A stretch of DNA of 64,000 nt, taken from positions 1 to 64,000 of the IMG/VR virus record IMGVR_UViG_3300036945_000620; one strand, 5' to 3'. Positions 13,006-19,842 of the stretch are shown here, piece by piece; the first letter of the stretch is position 1; every line of letters starts with the position of its first letter. Position numbers and translations under genes: made by a program. The notes under the pieces are model-generated. The model searched no databases and was not told the origin of the DNA. It saw only the letters and a program-made list of their open reading frames with translations. The DNA is from a virus.

Positions 13006-13319
13006 TAGGCGTCCACGGGCTCGGGATCGTCCGGCGATTCGAAGAATTCGCCAAGCTCAACAAATAGGACCGTGCAGCCCTGATCATATCTGATCATGTC
13101 GCCATAGTCCGAACGGCTTGAACGCTCGCCAGTGAGTCCAGCTTCGCGCCTAGCAGCCTTGGCGACACGCGCGCGACGCTTGCGCCATGCTTCGGGCGAA
13201 TACTGATCGCCATCGCTCCGGCGATGTTCGCAGCGGATAATGCCGCGACGAACCCAGCAATAATTCGCCTCGCCTCCAAAGGTGTCAGTGAATTCCCAGC
13301 GGTAAAGATGTTCGGCCAT
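13005..13319 (-). CDS. Unknown protein, 104 aa
   Basis: Trp/Tyr-rich start (AEHLYRWEFTDTFGGEANYC) with C...C spacing, a basic middle (EAWRKRRARVAKAARREAGL) and an acidic end. ATG at 13319 preceded by GAGGATTGACA; an upstream TTG is less likely. Third gene of the unit 13668-13005. Confidence 0.75.
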   Translation of the reverse strand: MAEHLYRWEFTDTFGGEANYCWVRRGIIRCEHRRSDGDQYSPEAWRKRRARVAKAARREAGLTGERSSRSDYGDMIRYDQGCTVLFVELGEFFESPDDPEPVDA

Positions 13320-13321
13320 TG

Positions 13322-13486
13322 TCAATCCTCAAAAAGCAATTCTGCGAATTCGTCGCGCGGCTGTTTGGACGCTTTCTCTTCGTCGCGAATCTCTTGACAG
13401 TATTTCTCGACGATTTTCAACTGACGAAGAATCTCGTCCATCGTCGGCTTTCGGCCATGAAGATAAAGGCTGTTTTCGGGGGCCAT
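13322..13486 (-). CDS. Small acidic protein, 54 aa
   Basis: MAPENSLYLHGRKPTMDEIL followed by a helix RQLKIVEKYCQEIRDEEKAS and an acidic end. Below the usual length cut-off, but its ATG overlaps the stop of the upstream gene (TAATG) and its TGA is followed by the next start after two bases, which strongly supports it. Confidence 0.75.
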   Translation of the reverse strand: MAPENSLYLHGRKPTMDEILRQLKIVEKYCQEIRDEEKASKQPRDEFAELLFED

Positions 13487-13668
13487 TAGAAGGTCACCAC
13501 GACGGTCAGGACAGCGACGGCGACGAAGAGCGCCACGGCGATGAAAGCGAAGTGATCGCGCTTCACGACGGCTTTAGGAGCCGTTTCGAGCGTGATGGGC
13601 GTGCGGCGCTCAACTCCGGCCCATTCGGCGCGGATTTGTTCGTCTGTCTGGCGGTAGTTGATTTGCAT
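13486..13668 (-). CDS. Small tail-anchored membrane protein, 60 aa
   Basis: Polar N-terminus (QINYRQTDEQIRAEWAGVER) and a C-terminal membrane helix FAFIAVALFVAVAVLTVVVTF. ATG preceded by ACGGAGCACGCAA. The 42 bases upstream of its leader are identical to those upstream of the gene at 11504-11770, a direct sign of promoter duplication. Heads a three-gene unit. Confidence 0.75.
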   Translation of the reverse strand: MQINYRQTDEQIRAEWAGVERRTPITLETAPKAVVKRDHFAFIAVALFVAVAVLTVVVTF

Positions 13669-13754
13669 TTGCGTGCTCCGTTGTTGATGCACTAGAGATA
13701 GCACATCCATCGGCATATGCAATAGCCTTTTTTGCATTTTTCTGCGTTTCGAAC

Positions 13755-13770
13755 ATTACAAATTTGTAAT
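13755..13770. promoter_or_regulatory. Palindromic operator, copy 5
   Basis: ATTACAAATTTGTAAT, flanked as ACATTACAAATTTGTAATGT. Lies between the leftward unit starting at 13668 and the rightward gene at 13848, whose -10 is probably TAGAAT at 13801-13806. Confidence 0.75.
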
Positions 13771-13847
13771 GTAGAAAAGTGCATTATGCGCTTGCGTTTC
13801 TAGAATAGGTGTGGCATTGTCTTTTTAACAGCAACGGAGAACTGCAA

Positions 13848-14090
13848 ATGACCTCGCTCTGGACCAAATATAACGACGCCACTCAGCCCGGCCCTTCGGC
13901 CACTAAGGAAGCGATTGCCGAGGTTGCCGCGGCGCTGAACTACGCGGGCAAGGAACCGCCGCTCTATGTCATGAAGCGCGCCCAACGCCTCGCCCAGATG
14001 AAGGGCCAGTCGATCCGGGAGTCAAATTTCCGCTACTGGTTCGATCAAGCGGTTAACAACTTAGCGGCCCAATTCGGGGTCGCTAAGTAA
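13848..14090 (+). CDS. Unknown small protein, 80 aa
   Basis: MTSLWTKYNDATQPGPSATK, then helical EAIAEVAAALNYAGKEPPLY and VMKRAQRLAQMKGQSIRESN. ATG preceded by ACGGAGAACTGCAA, the cassette leader in plus orientation. Replaces the small-RNA unit found in the other cassettes. Ends at a clear terminator. Not recognised. Confidence 0.78.
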   Translation: MTSLWTKYNDATQPGPSATKEAIAEVAAALNYAGKEPPLYVMKRAQRLAQMKGQSIRESNFRYWFDQAVNNLAAQFGVAK

Positions 14091-14106
14091 GACCCTGTTA
14101 AGGCTA

Positions 14107-14132
14107 AGCCCCCTCTTACTGAGGGGGCTTTT
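14107..14132 (+). terminator. Rho-independent terminator
   Basis: AGCCCCCTC/GAGGGGGCT stem, 5-base loop, then TTTT, just after the gene ending at 14090. Confidence 0.88.
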
Positions 14133-14137
14133 GCTTA

Positions 14138-14182
14138 TGCAATTAGCGTGCCAACATGGGTGCCCATGCAAGGCCCATGCCA
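14138..14182 (-). promoter_or_regulatory. Two tandem sigma-54-like sites
   Basis: TGGCACGCTAATTGCA (14138-14153) and TGGCATGGGCCTTGCA (14167-14182) on the minus strand; both fit the consensus at all fixed positions. They point left, against the gene at 13848-14090, so any transcript would be antisense to it. Confidence 0.5.
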
Positions 14183-14860
14183 GAGGGCACATGGTATGGT
14201 TAATTTATTGTGCTGTTTTGTTAACCATACTTTCTTGGTTAATGCTGCATTAAAGTTAACAACAGGGGTGTATTTATTAACCATACTTTCTTGGTTAATT
14301 TTTTAGGGTTATTCATTAACCATACCAGAATTTACAGATTTTTAACCTTAACAGAATGTGTCTTTCTGTTAAGGTTAACCCACTGCTAAGCCCCCTCTAT
14401 TTAAGCCCCCTATGTAGAGCATGGTTAATGCAAATTAACCTTACTATGTGCTACTGTATGCTAATCTCTTATTAACCTTAACAACATATGTATGCTACTA
14501 TGTATTAAGGTTAACATATGTATAATATTATTAATAATTAATAATAATTTAATTTTTTATTAATTTTATTGATTATTAACCTTAACAAGCTGTTAACCTT
14601 ATCGGTTAGGGTTTTGTTAACCCTAACGGGGGTATGCCCCAATCTGGGTCAATTAACCTTACTACGCCACTCATTATACGCATGTGCCAGACCCACCTTT
14701 TCGACCGGGGGTACTTATAATTAAGCCCCGCCTCTTATAACCTTGATTTCATAAAAAATTTTCAGAATTTAGCCCTTACAGGGGGTGAAAGGCTTCTAGC
14801 CTCCGCAGGGGGTAAGGCCCATCGCCCGATAACAGCCCTTATCGGCCCATCAGCCTATAG
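14183..14860. repeat. Second gene-free AT-rich repeat zone
   Basis: No gene seen. Contains TTAACCATACTTTCTTGGTT (plus AAT) as an exact 23-bp direct repeat at 14221-14243 and 14277-14299. Each is a hairpin, the second followed by TTTTTT. A 14-bp hairpin TTAACCTTAACAGA/TCTGTTAAGGTTAA lies near 14344-14381, and further TTAACCTTAAC copies near 14471, 14576 and 14593. It separates the minus cassettes from the plus-strand block. Confidence 0.7.
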
Positions 14861-14899
14861 GGCTTGACTTCCGTCCATGGACATGGGACAACCGTCGCC

Positions 14900-15058
14900 A
14901 TGAAGCACACGCACTCTTCCAAGCTCACCGCCCACTCGCGGAAGAAGCCCGGAACGCCCGGCCCCAAGAAGGGGACGGGAAAGCCGAAGGCGAAGCCGTT
15001 CTCGGCTCTCGCGCGTCCTGCTACTGGCCCCAAGCGAATTACGATGTCTCGCGACTAG
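14900..15058 (+). CDS. Putative small basic protein, 52 aa
   Basis: Begins MKHTHSSKLTAHSRKKPGTP and is rich in Lys, Pro and Gly without acidic residues until its last position. A weak ribosome-binding site; a TTG start 12 codons upstream is possible. Looks like a disordered nucleic-acid-binding peptide. Could be non-coding, since it sits just before the tRNA. Confidence 0.45.
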   Translation: MKHTHSSKLTAHSRKKPGTPGPKKGTGKPKAKPFSALARPATGPKRITMSRD

Positions 15059-15073
15059 CCCGGCTCTCCTGAC

Positions 15074-15150
15074 GGGCGGGTAGCTCAGTTGGGAAGAGCG
15101 CGCGATCGATAATCGCGAGGTCGCGGGTTCGATTCCCGCCCCGCCTACCA
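15074..15150 (+). tRNA. tRNA-Ile (anticodon GAT), CCA encoded
   Basis: Full cloverleaf of 77 bases: acceptor GGGCGGG/CCCGCCT, D-stem GCTC/GAGC, anticodon stem CGCGA/TCGCG with loop TCGATAA, five-base variable loop, T-arm GCGGG-TTCGATT-CCCGC, then A-CCA. By canonical numbering the anticodon is GAT (Ile). Position 33 is C rather than the near-universal U, and bases 32 and 38 can pair, which would shrink the loop. Phage tRNAs commonly supplement host decoding; this oddity makes its activity uncertain. Confidence 0.88.
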
Positions 15151-15233
15151 TTACCGCATTCGGTAATAACATGGCCCGGATACCCGCATCCGTACCCGAT
15201 TTTACCCAAAGCGTAAAATAGTCCTTGACGATG

Positions 15234-15249
15234 TGGCACGACCCCTGCA
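15234..15249 (+). promoter_or_regulatory. Sigma-54-like promoter
   Basis: TGGCACGACCCCTGCA on the plus strand: perfect -24 block, CTGCA for TTGCA. It lies 39 bases before the ATG at 15289, the first gene of the plus block. Confidence 0.5.
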
Positions 15250-15288
15250 TAACCGGGTCAGGACCAAACAACAGCAAGGACTGACCAA

Positions 15289-15588
15289 ATGAAGATCGAA
15301 GGTTTCGAGAAGCCCAAGCGCTCCGGTATCGGGCGCTCCGGCTCGGACATCTATGGCCTGCGTGCAATGGCCGTGGGTGAGAGCGCTTTCCATGGCGCGC
15401 GTGTCACCGATGACATCAGCGGCGAGATGGAGACGGTGATCAAGACGGCGCGTCGCCTGTCCAACGCGATCGCGTTCGTGCAGAAGTCGAAGGGCATGAA
15501 GTTCTCGACGAGCACGGTCCGCGGCGACACCACATATGGCAACTGGACTGCGCCGTCGGATGGCGTGGTCGTGACGCGGACGGCCTGA
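15289..15588 (+). CDS. Unknown protein, 99 aa
   Basis: Conserved-looking: SGSDIYGLRAMAVGESAFHG, then a helix VIKTARRLSNAIAFVQKSKG and a C-terminal VRGDTTYGNWTAPSDGVVVT. Mixed alpha/beta, soluble. ATG preceded by AAGGACTGACCAA. Unrecognised, but its layout suggests a small DNA-binding or regulatory protein. Starts the coupled run to 16898. Confidence 0.75.
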   Translation: MKIEGFEKPKRSGIGRSGSDIYGLRAMAVGESAFHGARVTDDISGEMETVIKTARRLSNAIAFVQKSKGMKFSTSTVRGDTTYGNWTAPSDGVVVTRTA

Positions 15589-15590
15589 TC

Positions 15591-16139
15591 ATGGTCAAGG
15601 TCGTACACGTCAAGAAGTCGCGCGGCCCCGTTCCGCAACTCGATCTCCCCGCCGGAAGCTCCTACTACCACTGGAGCCTGATGTCTGGCGGGCGCGGCGT
15701 AAAGCGTTTCAGCAAGACGCCGCCGCGGCGATCGCAGCTCACCAATTCCGAATTCAAGGCGGCGCTCTACGATATCGAGGACGCGCTGGAAGCCTTGTCG
15801 GACGCGGATGATCTGGACGGCATCATTGAAGACATCCGTCAGCTCGGCTCCGAACAGGAAGAGAAGCACCAGAACCTCCCGGACAATCTCCAATACTCCG
15901 GCACGGGCGAGCTTCTTGAAGGCCGCGCTCAAGCCTGCGAAGAGTGGGCGAGCGAGCTGGAGCAAGTCGAGAAGCCCGAAGAAGTCTCGGACAGCGATGT
16001 CGATGACTACATCTCGGACAACTACGAGGAAGACGAGGTCCAGCACGCGAACCGTGAAGAGATCATCGGCCTCTTGGAAGGTGAACGCTTCGACGAGTTC
16101 AAGGAAGCTGTCTCCAACTGCCAGTACGGCGGCGAGTGA
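15591..16139 (+). CDS. Acidic protein, 182 aa
   Basis: Basic first 55 residues, then strongly acidic and helical (ALYDIEDALEALSDADDLDG, EEVSDSDVDDYISDNYEEDE), ending ...NCQYGGE. No family recognised. Starts two bases after the previous stop. Acid-rich coiled segments suggest a protein-binding or DNA-mimic role, unproven. Confidence 0.75.
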   Translation: MVKVVHVKKSRGPVPQLDLPAGSSYYHWSLMSGGRGVKRFSKTPPRRSQLTNSEFKAALYDIEDALEALSDADDLDGIIEDIRQLGSEQEEKHQNLPDNLQYSGTGELLEGRAQACEEWASELEQVEKPEEVSDSDVDDYISDNYEEDEVQHANREEIIGLLEGERFDEFKEAVSNCQYGGE

Positions 16140-16318
16140 TGATACAGCTCACCATCGACACCCCGCGCTTCAAGTACGAAGTGCAGGTAAAGGAATGGCC
16201 GAATACGACCGAGTTCGGCGAACGCATGGTCCGCATCCAGTACAAGGTCGGCGACAACGTGGTGATCAAGTACCTGTCCACCGACGGGCTCGACATCGAC
16301 ATGCGGCGAGTTGCGTGA
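16139..16318 (+). CDS. Unknown small protein, 59 aa
   Basis: Beta-rich: LTIDTPRFKYEVQVKEWPNT, VRIQYKVGDNVVIKYLSTDG. ATG overlaps the previous stop; a GTG one codon earlier is also usable. Function unknown. Confidence 0.7.
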   Translation: MIQLTIDTPRFKYEVQVKEWPNTTEFGERMVRIQYKVGDNVVIKYLSTDGLDIDMRRVA

Positions 16319-16710
16319 TGGCAGCATACCACTACATGACGGAGGCACAGCGGCGCGAGATGTTGGCCGCTCGTGTCAAAGCAGCACGCGAGGCGATCGA
16401 GAACGGCATGAAGTTGTACGACTTCGCTGCCGAACTCGGCGTCGCGCCCGGCGGGCTCCAGCGCTATTTCGAGCGCAACGGGCACAAGGCCATAGTGGAA
16501 GGGTTCAAGCACAACCCGAAGCACAACACGATCAAGGGCGAGGAAGCCGTCCGGCGGCTAACGATCATCATTGAGGAACAGGCCAAGGGGGATAAGTTCT
16601 TTTCTCGCTCCGCGAAACGCCTCGGCATGTCGCGTCAAGGGGTCAATGGTTGGCTCCGTCGCATCGCGCCCGATGGCGCGCACAACGCTCTTATGGATTT
16701 TGCAGAATGA
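16318..16710 (+). CDS. Putative regulator with two helix-turn-helix-like segments, 130 aa
   Basis: Residues about 36-57 (LYDFAAELGVAPGGLQRYFE) and about 98-118 (FFSRSAKRLGMSRQGVNGWL) both have helix-turn-helix spacing, the second close to the Xre/Cro pattern. Likely a DNA-binding protein and a candidate regulator of one of the operator families in the window. ATG overlaps the previous stop (TGATG). Confidence 0.7.
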   Translation: MAAYHYMTEAQRREMLAARVKAAREAIENGMKLYDFAAELGVAPGGLQRYFERNGHKAIVEGFKHNPKHNTIKGEEAVRRLTIIIEEQAKGDKFFSRSAKRLGMSRQGVNGWLRRIAPDGAHNALMDFAE

Positions 16711-16898
16711 TCAGTCGAGAAGACATCCGCGCGTTCTTGGCCTCCGGCATGTACGGCGGTCCGCCGATCCACGAATCTCACCCTGACGCGATCTGCGTGG
16801 CGGTGAACCCTCATGACTACGAGTGCCCGGCGTGCAAGGCGCGTGGCACAGCACTTGCACTCCCTTGCTCATCAACTCAGCACAAGGAACCAAAATGA
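16707..16898 (+). CDS. Small protein with a CxxC motif, 63 aa
   Basis: MISREDIRAFLASGMYGGPP, then HDYECPACKARG with a single zinc-knuckle-like CPAC. ATG overlaps the stop upstream; its TGA overlaps the SPFH gene start. A sigma-54-like site lies inside its 3' end. Unrecognised. Confidence 0.68.
   Translation: MISREDIRAFLASGMYGGPPIHESHPDAICVAVNPHDYECPACKARGTALALPCSSTQHKEPK
16844..16859 (+). promoter_or_regulatory. Sigma-54-like promoter of the SPFH gene
   Basis: TGGCACAGCACTTGCA matches except position 7 (A for G); it ends 35 bases before the ATG at 16895, the same spacing as for minus-strand sites. Confidence 0.58.
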
Positions 16899-17794
16899 CC
16901 TACGAAGAACAACAAAAAGAAGAACGTGCCGAATCAATGAAGCTCGCCAAGACCATCGCCAAAGTCGTCTTTGGAGTGCTCGGTCTTCTCACTCTCACCG
17001 TCGCCGGATGCACATCCTTCTACACCGTCGGCGAAGGCGAACGCGCTGTCCACACTCGCACCGGCGCGCTCGTCGGCATCACCAAGCCCGGCCTGAACTT
17101 CAAGGTGCCCTTCATCGACGACGTTCGCATGATGGACGTGCGCGAGCAACCGATCCAGTGGGCCAACACGGAAGACGGCGACAGTCGCATGAACTCCTAC
17201 TCGCGCGACCAACAGCCCGCGGAGATCGCCATCAACGTGGCGTGGTCCATCCCCTCCGACGACGCGACGATCTCGGACATCTACCAGACCTACGGATCGC
17301 GCGAGCGCTTCCGCACAACGGTCATCGTCCCCAAGACGGTCGAGGCGGTCAAGAACGTGTTCGGCGGCTACGACGCGGTGACGGTCATCCAGCAACGGTC
17401 GAAGTTCAACGCGGATGTCCGCGTCGCTCTCGACGCGCTGCTGAAGGGCTACCCCGTCATGATCAGCGCCGTGCAGGTTCAGGACATCTCGTTCTCTGAC
17501 GCCTACGAGAACGCGGTCGAGGCTCGCATGATGGCACAGGTCGAAGTGCAGAAGCGCGAGCAACAGAAGCAGACCGCACAGATCGACGCCGACATGCTCG
17601 TCATCCGCGCCGAAGCTGACGCCAAGCAGACCCGCCTCCGCGGCGACGCTGAAGCGGCGGCGATCCGGGCTCGCTCGGAAGCTATCGCCTCGTCGCCCAA
17701 ACTCGTCGAGCTGACGCTCGCTGAGAAGTGGGACGGCAAACTGCCCACGACGATGGTGCCGGGCCAAGCTGTGCCCTTCATCAACGTCAAGTAG
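16895..17794 (+). CDS. SPFH / band-7 / prohibitin-like membrane protein, 299 aa
   Basis: SPFH proteins form large membrane-bound rings that organise membrane domains and control proteases (known for HflK/HflC and prohibitins). Here: one hydrophobic segment at about residues 22-38 ending in VAGC, a lipobox, then YTVGEGERAVHTRTGAL and a band-7 core. An Ala/Glu-rich coiled C-terminus follows (EVQKREQQKQTAQIDADMLV, RAEADAKQTRLRGDAEAAAI). Start at the ATG with AAGGAACCAAA. A start at Met15 would give a textbook lipoprotein signal. Ends at a terminator. Role in the phage unknown; exclusion or host-membrane control is an inference. Confidence 0.88.
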   Translation: MTYEEQQKEERAESMKLAKTIAKVVFGVLGLLTLTVAGCTSFYTVGEGERAVHTRTGALVGITKPGLNFKVPFIDDVRMMDVREQPIQWANTEDGDSRMNSYSRDQQPAEIAINVAWSIPSDDATISDIYQTYGSRERFRTTVIVPKTVEAVKNVFGGYDAVTVIQQRSKFNADVRVALDALLKGYPVMISAVQVQDISFSDAYENAVEARMMAQVEVQKREQQKQTAQIDADMLVIRAEADAKQTRLRGDAEAAAIRARSEAIASSPKLVELTLAEKWDGKLPTTMVPGQAVPFINVK

Positions 17795-17836
17795 GTCGAA
17801 CCTCCGTCGCGTTATAGCGGCGGTCAGTAGAGAGCG

Positions 17837-17870
17837 GAGGCCCGTCAGCAATGGCGGGCCTCTTGCCATT
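17837..17870 (+). terminator. Rho-independent terminator
   Basis: GAGGCCCG/CGGGCCTC stem then TTGCCATTT, after the SPFH gene. Confidence 0.75.
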
Positions 17871-17888
17871 TAGTAGGAGGAACATTTC

Positions 17889-18311
17889 ATGCCGACAGCA
17901 TCACCTGAAGTTCGCAAACCGTGGCACGACAAGCGCAGGCTCGTGCATATCGCCAAGGAAGCCCGTGACGGCATTCCCAACTTCTTCGGTTGGGCGCTCG
18001 TGCCGAACGGCGACGGCGCGGCGATGGACTACCTGCTGAAGCGCGGCTACATCGATCACCGCTACACGTGGTATCGCCCCAAGGCCTCGCTCCTGATCGC
18101 GGAGCCGGAGAAGTGGACGCCTACGGAGAAGGAAACGTCGGCGCTGCGGTATCTCTCGGAAGAGTGGGACCAGAGCTACGATCTGCGCGGGCACCGCGCG
18201 ATCCTCGCCGAAGAGCGCAAGCGGGTCATCGACGCTATGCCGATGTCCCAGAGGGAAGTCGATAGCTGGCTTGTCCGGTACACGACCATGGTCCGGGTGT
18301 TCCTCCAGTGA
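17889..18311 (+). CDS. Unknown protein, 140 aa
   Basis: Aromatic-rich soluble protein (GIPNFFGWALVPNGDGAAMD, YIDHRYTWYRPKASLLIAEP). ATG behind a strong AGGAGG. First gene of a long coupled series. Not recognised. Confidence 0.75.
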   Translation: MPTASPEVRKPWHDKRRLVHIAKEARDGIPNFFGWALVPNGDGAAMDYLLKRGYIDHRYTWYRPKASLLIAEPEKWTPTEKETSALRYLSEEWDQSYDLRGHRAILAEERKRVIDAMPMSQREVDSWLVRYTTMVRVFLQ

Positions 18312-18376
18312 TCCCACGTTGGGCTAAGGTTCTGTTTTGGGCGCTGATGGTAGGCGCGCTGATTATGGGTGCGTGA
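18308..18376 (+). CDS. Single-helix microprotein, 22 aa
   Basis: MIPRWAKVLFWALMVGALIM then GA: a short positive head and one membrane helix. GTG start overlapping the previous stop (GTGA), TGA overlapping the next ATG. Tiny but held by both overlaps. Confidence 0.55.
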   Translation: MIPRWAKVLFWALMVGALIMGA

Positions 18377-18729
18377 TGACTGTCTGGTATCGGGCCGTTG
18401 AGAAGAAACACTACGACTGGGTCAACATTTCCGGCGACGAGGAAAGCACTCCGTTGTTCCGCGAGGCGACGGTTGAATTGGTCGAGTACGAGGTGATCAA
18501 GGTCACGCCCCAAGGGGTGAAGATCGCGGACCCTCTGCACTGGCGCGGCTATCGCTTTGTGCTGAAGGACGCGCGCAAGCGCTTCGCCTGTTCGACCAAG
18601 CACGAGGCCATTGAAAGCTTCCGCGCCCGCAAACTTCGGCAACTCTCCATCTTGCGTTCGCAGGCGCGTGTGGTAGAAAGTGCTATGCGATCGCTCGACA
18701 AGAAACCCGCGGGAGACTTATTCTCATGA
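18376..18729 (+). CDS. Unknown protein, 117 aa
   Basis: Beta strands early (VELVEYEVIKVTPQGVKI) then basic helices (ARKRFACSTKHEAIESFRAR), ending ...GDLFS. ATG overlaps the stop of the microprotein. Not recognised. Confidence 0.72.
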   Translation: MTVWYRAVEKKHYDWVNISGDEESTPLFREATVELVEYEVIKVTPQGVKIADPLHWRGYRFVLKDARKRFACSTKHEAIESFRARKLRQLSILRSQARVVESAMRSLDKKPAGDLFS

Positions 18730-18830
18730 AGAAAGACGACTACGTGCAGGAAGGCCTCGCCTTCATAGCCATAATGATTATGGCCGTCGCCATGCTCTTC
18801 GCCGGATTGTTCATCGGGCTTGCCGTATGA
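18726..18830 (+). CDS. Single-helix microprotein, 34 aa
   Basis: MKKDDYVQEGLAFIAIMIMA followed by VAMLFAGLFIGLAV: charged head, one long membrane helix. ATGA overlaps on both sides with the neighbouring genes. Confidence 0.65.
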   Translation: MKKDDYVQEGLAFIAIMIMAVAMLFAGLFIGLAV

Positions 18831-19675
18831 TCAAGGCTCACAACTTCAACGTCGTTCGCCCGCTCCCCAAGCGCATTCGCATCGGCGTTCCGCCCGGCGT
18901 CGGCGACACCTATTGGGCTCTCTGCAAGCTTGAGAGCTTCAGGGAGAGGCACGGAATCGAGCACGTGACGTTGTGCGTCAAGAAGGCGGAACTGAAGCGT
19001 GCGCTCGCGTGGCCCTCTATGGTGGACTGCGTAGACGCTGCGGAAGAGTTCGAGTTCGGCACGAACCCCGGCATCCGCGAGACAGGCTTCTCCTGCCGCA
19101 AGCCCGGCGTCGATGTCGTGATGTGGCCCAACGCGGTGATAGATCGCGGCGAACATCTGCGCAACTGGATGCCGGAGTACGAGCTGAACCTCGATATCGA
19201 GATCAAGACCCCGCCGATCTGGTCCAAGTTTATGAATCGTCACGTGATCTACGCCAGCTCCGAAGGCGTGAACCGCGAGTGGTTTCCGGACCGCGGCCCC
19301 GGCTTCTGGCGTCACCTGATCAACGAGATCGCGGACCAGACGGGCGAACGTCCGCTGCTGATCGGCGCTGGATGGGACAAGGATTTCTTCCGCGCGATCG
19401 AGCCGGTCGAGGCGGATAGCCTGATCAGCGAGACGACGCTCCCGGAAGTCGCGGGCTTGATCAAACACGCGAAGTCGCTTACAGGAATGATCTCCGGCAT
19501 GACGATCCTCGGGAACCATTTCCGCACACCCACTGTCGCGATATACCCGGATCGCTTCATGCCGGGGTTCCTCACATCATGGATCAAACCCGACACGCCC
19601 TACGTGCCGCTGATGGCGTCGCTAGTTCCGGCGTCGAAAGTCGTGGCCCGCATCACAAAAGATTTGGCAGGATGA
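18827..19675 (+). CDS. GT9-like (heptosyltransferase-fold) glycosyltransferase, 282 aa
   Basis: N-terminal PPGVGDTYWALCKLESF and C-terminal GMISGMTILGNHFRTPTVAI follow the GT9 pattern: a Gly-rich loop after strand 1, and a late S-G-x-T-x-x-x-x-G-N segment binding the nucleotide sugar. Known GT9 enzymes add heptose to lipopolysaccharide core; phage members are uncharacterised to my knowledge. Starts inside the preceding microprotein stop. Substrate unknown; see the second copy at 21643. Confidence 0.72.
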   Translation: MIKAHNFNVVRPLPKRIRIGVPPGVGDTYWALCKLESFRERHGIEHVTLCVKKAELKRALAWPSMVDCVDAAEEFEFGTNPGIRETGFSCRKPGVDVVMWPNAVIDRGEHLRNWMPEYELNLDIEIKTPPIWSKFMNRHVIYASSEGVNREWFPDRGPGFWRHLINEIADQTGERPLLIGAGWDKDFFRAIEPVEADSLISETTLPEVAGLIKHAKSLTGMISGMTILGNHFRTPTVAIYPDRFMPGFLTSWIKPDTPYVPLMASLVPASKVVARITKDLAG

Positions 19676-19842
19676 AGAAGTTCAAGTATAACGGCGTGCG
19701 GGAGCTTGACTTCGAACGAGCCGCAGGCGAGTTCGAAGTCGAAGAAAGCGAGATACCTCCGTCGTGCCAGCGGGAACGAAGTTACCGCTGGCAAGACGAT
19801 CCACGCCGTTACGACCCTCCGAAGGAAAAGAGACGCAGATGA
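19672..19842 (+). CDS. Small charged protein, 56 aa
   Basis: MKKFKYNGVRELDFERAAGE, then acidic and finally basic (DPPKEKRRR). ATG overlaps the stop of the GT9-like gene. Unrecognised. Confidence 0.68.
   Translation: MKKFKYNGVRELDFERAAGEFEVEESEIPPSCQRERSYRWQDDPRRYDPPKEKRRR

Noticed and set aside
9067-14860. CRISPR-like array in the repeat zones.
   Set aside because: Repeats are only 10-23 bp with irregular spacing and palindromic pairs; there are no constant-length spacers and no cas genes.
14855-15367. 170-codon minus frame across the tRNA gene.
   Set aside because: It reads through the antisense of the tRNA and into the start of a better plus-strand gene; contains tRNA-derived sequence only.
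17852-17867. TGGCGGGCCTCTTGCC as a sigma-54 site.
   Set aside because: Two key positions differ and it coincides with a terminator hairpin, which explains the sequence.
16934-17869. 311-codon minus frame opposite the SPFH gene.
   Set aside because: Perfectly antiparallel to a recognisable protein; Asp/Arg/His-rich shadow.
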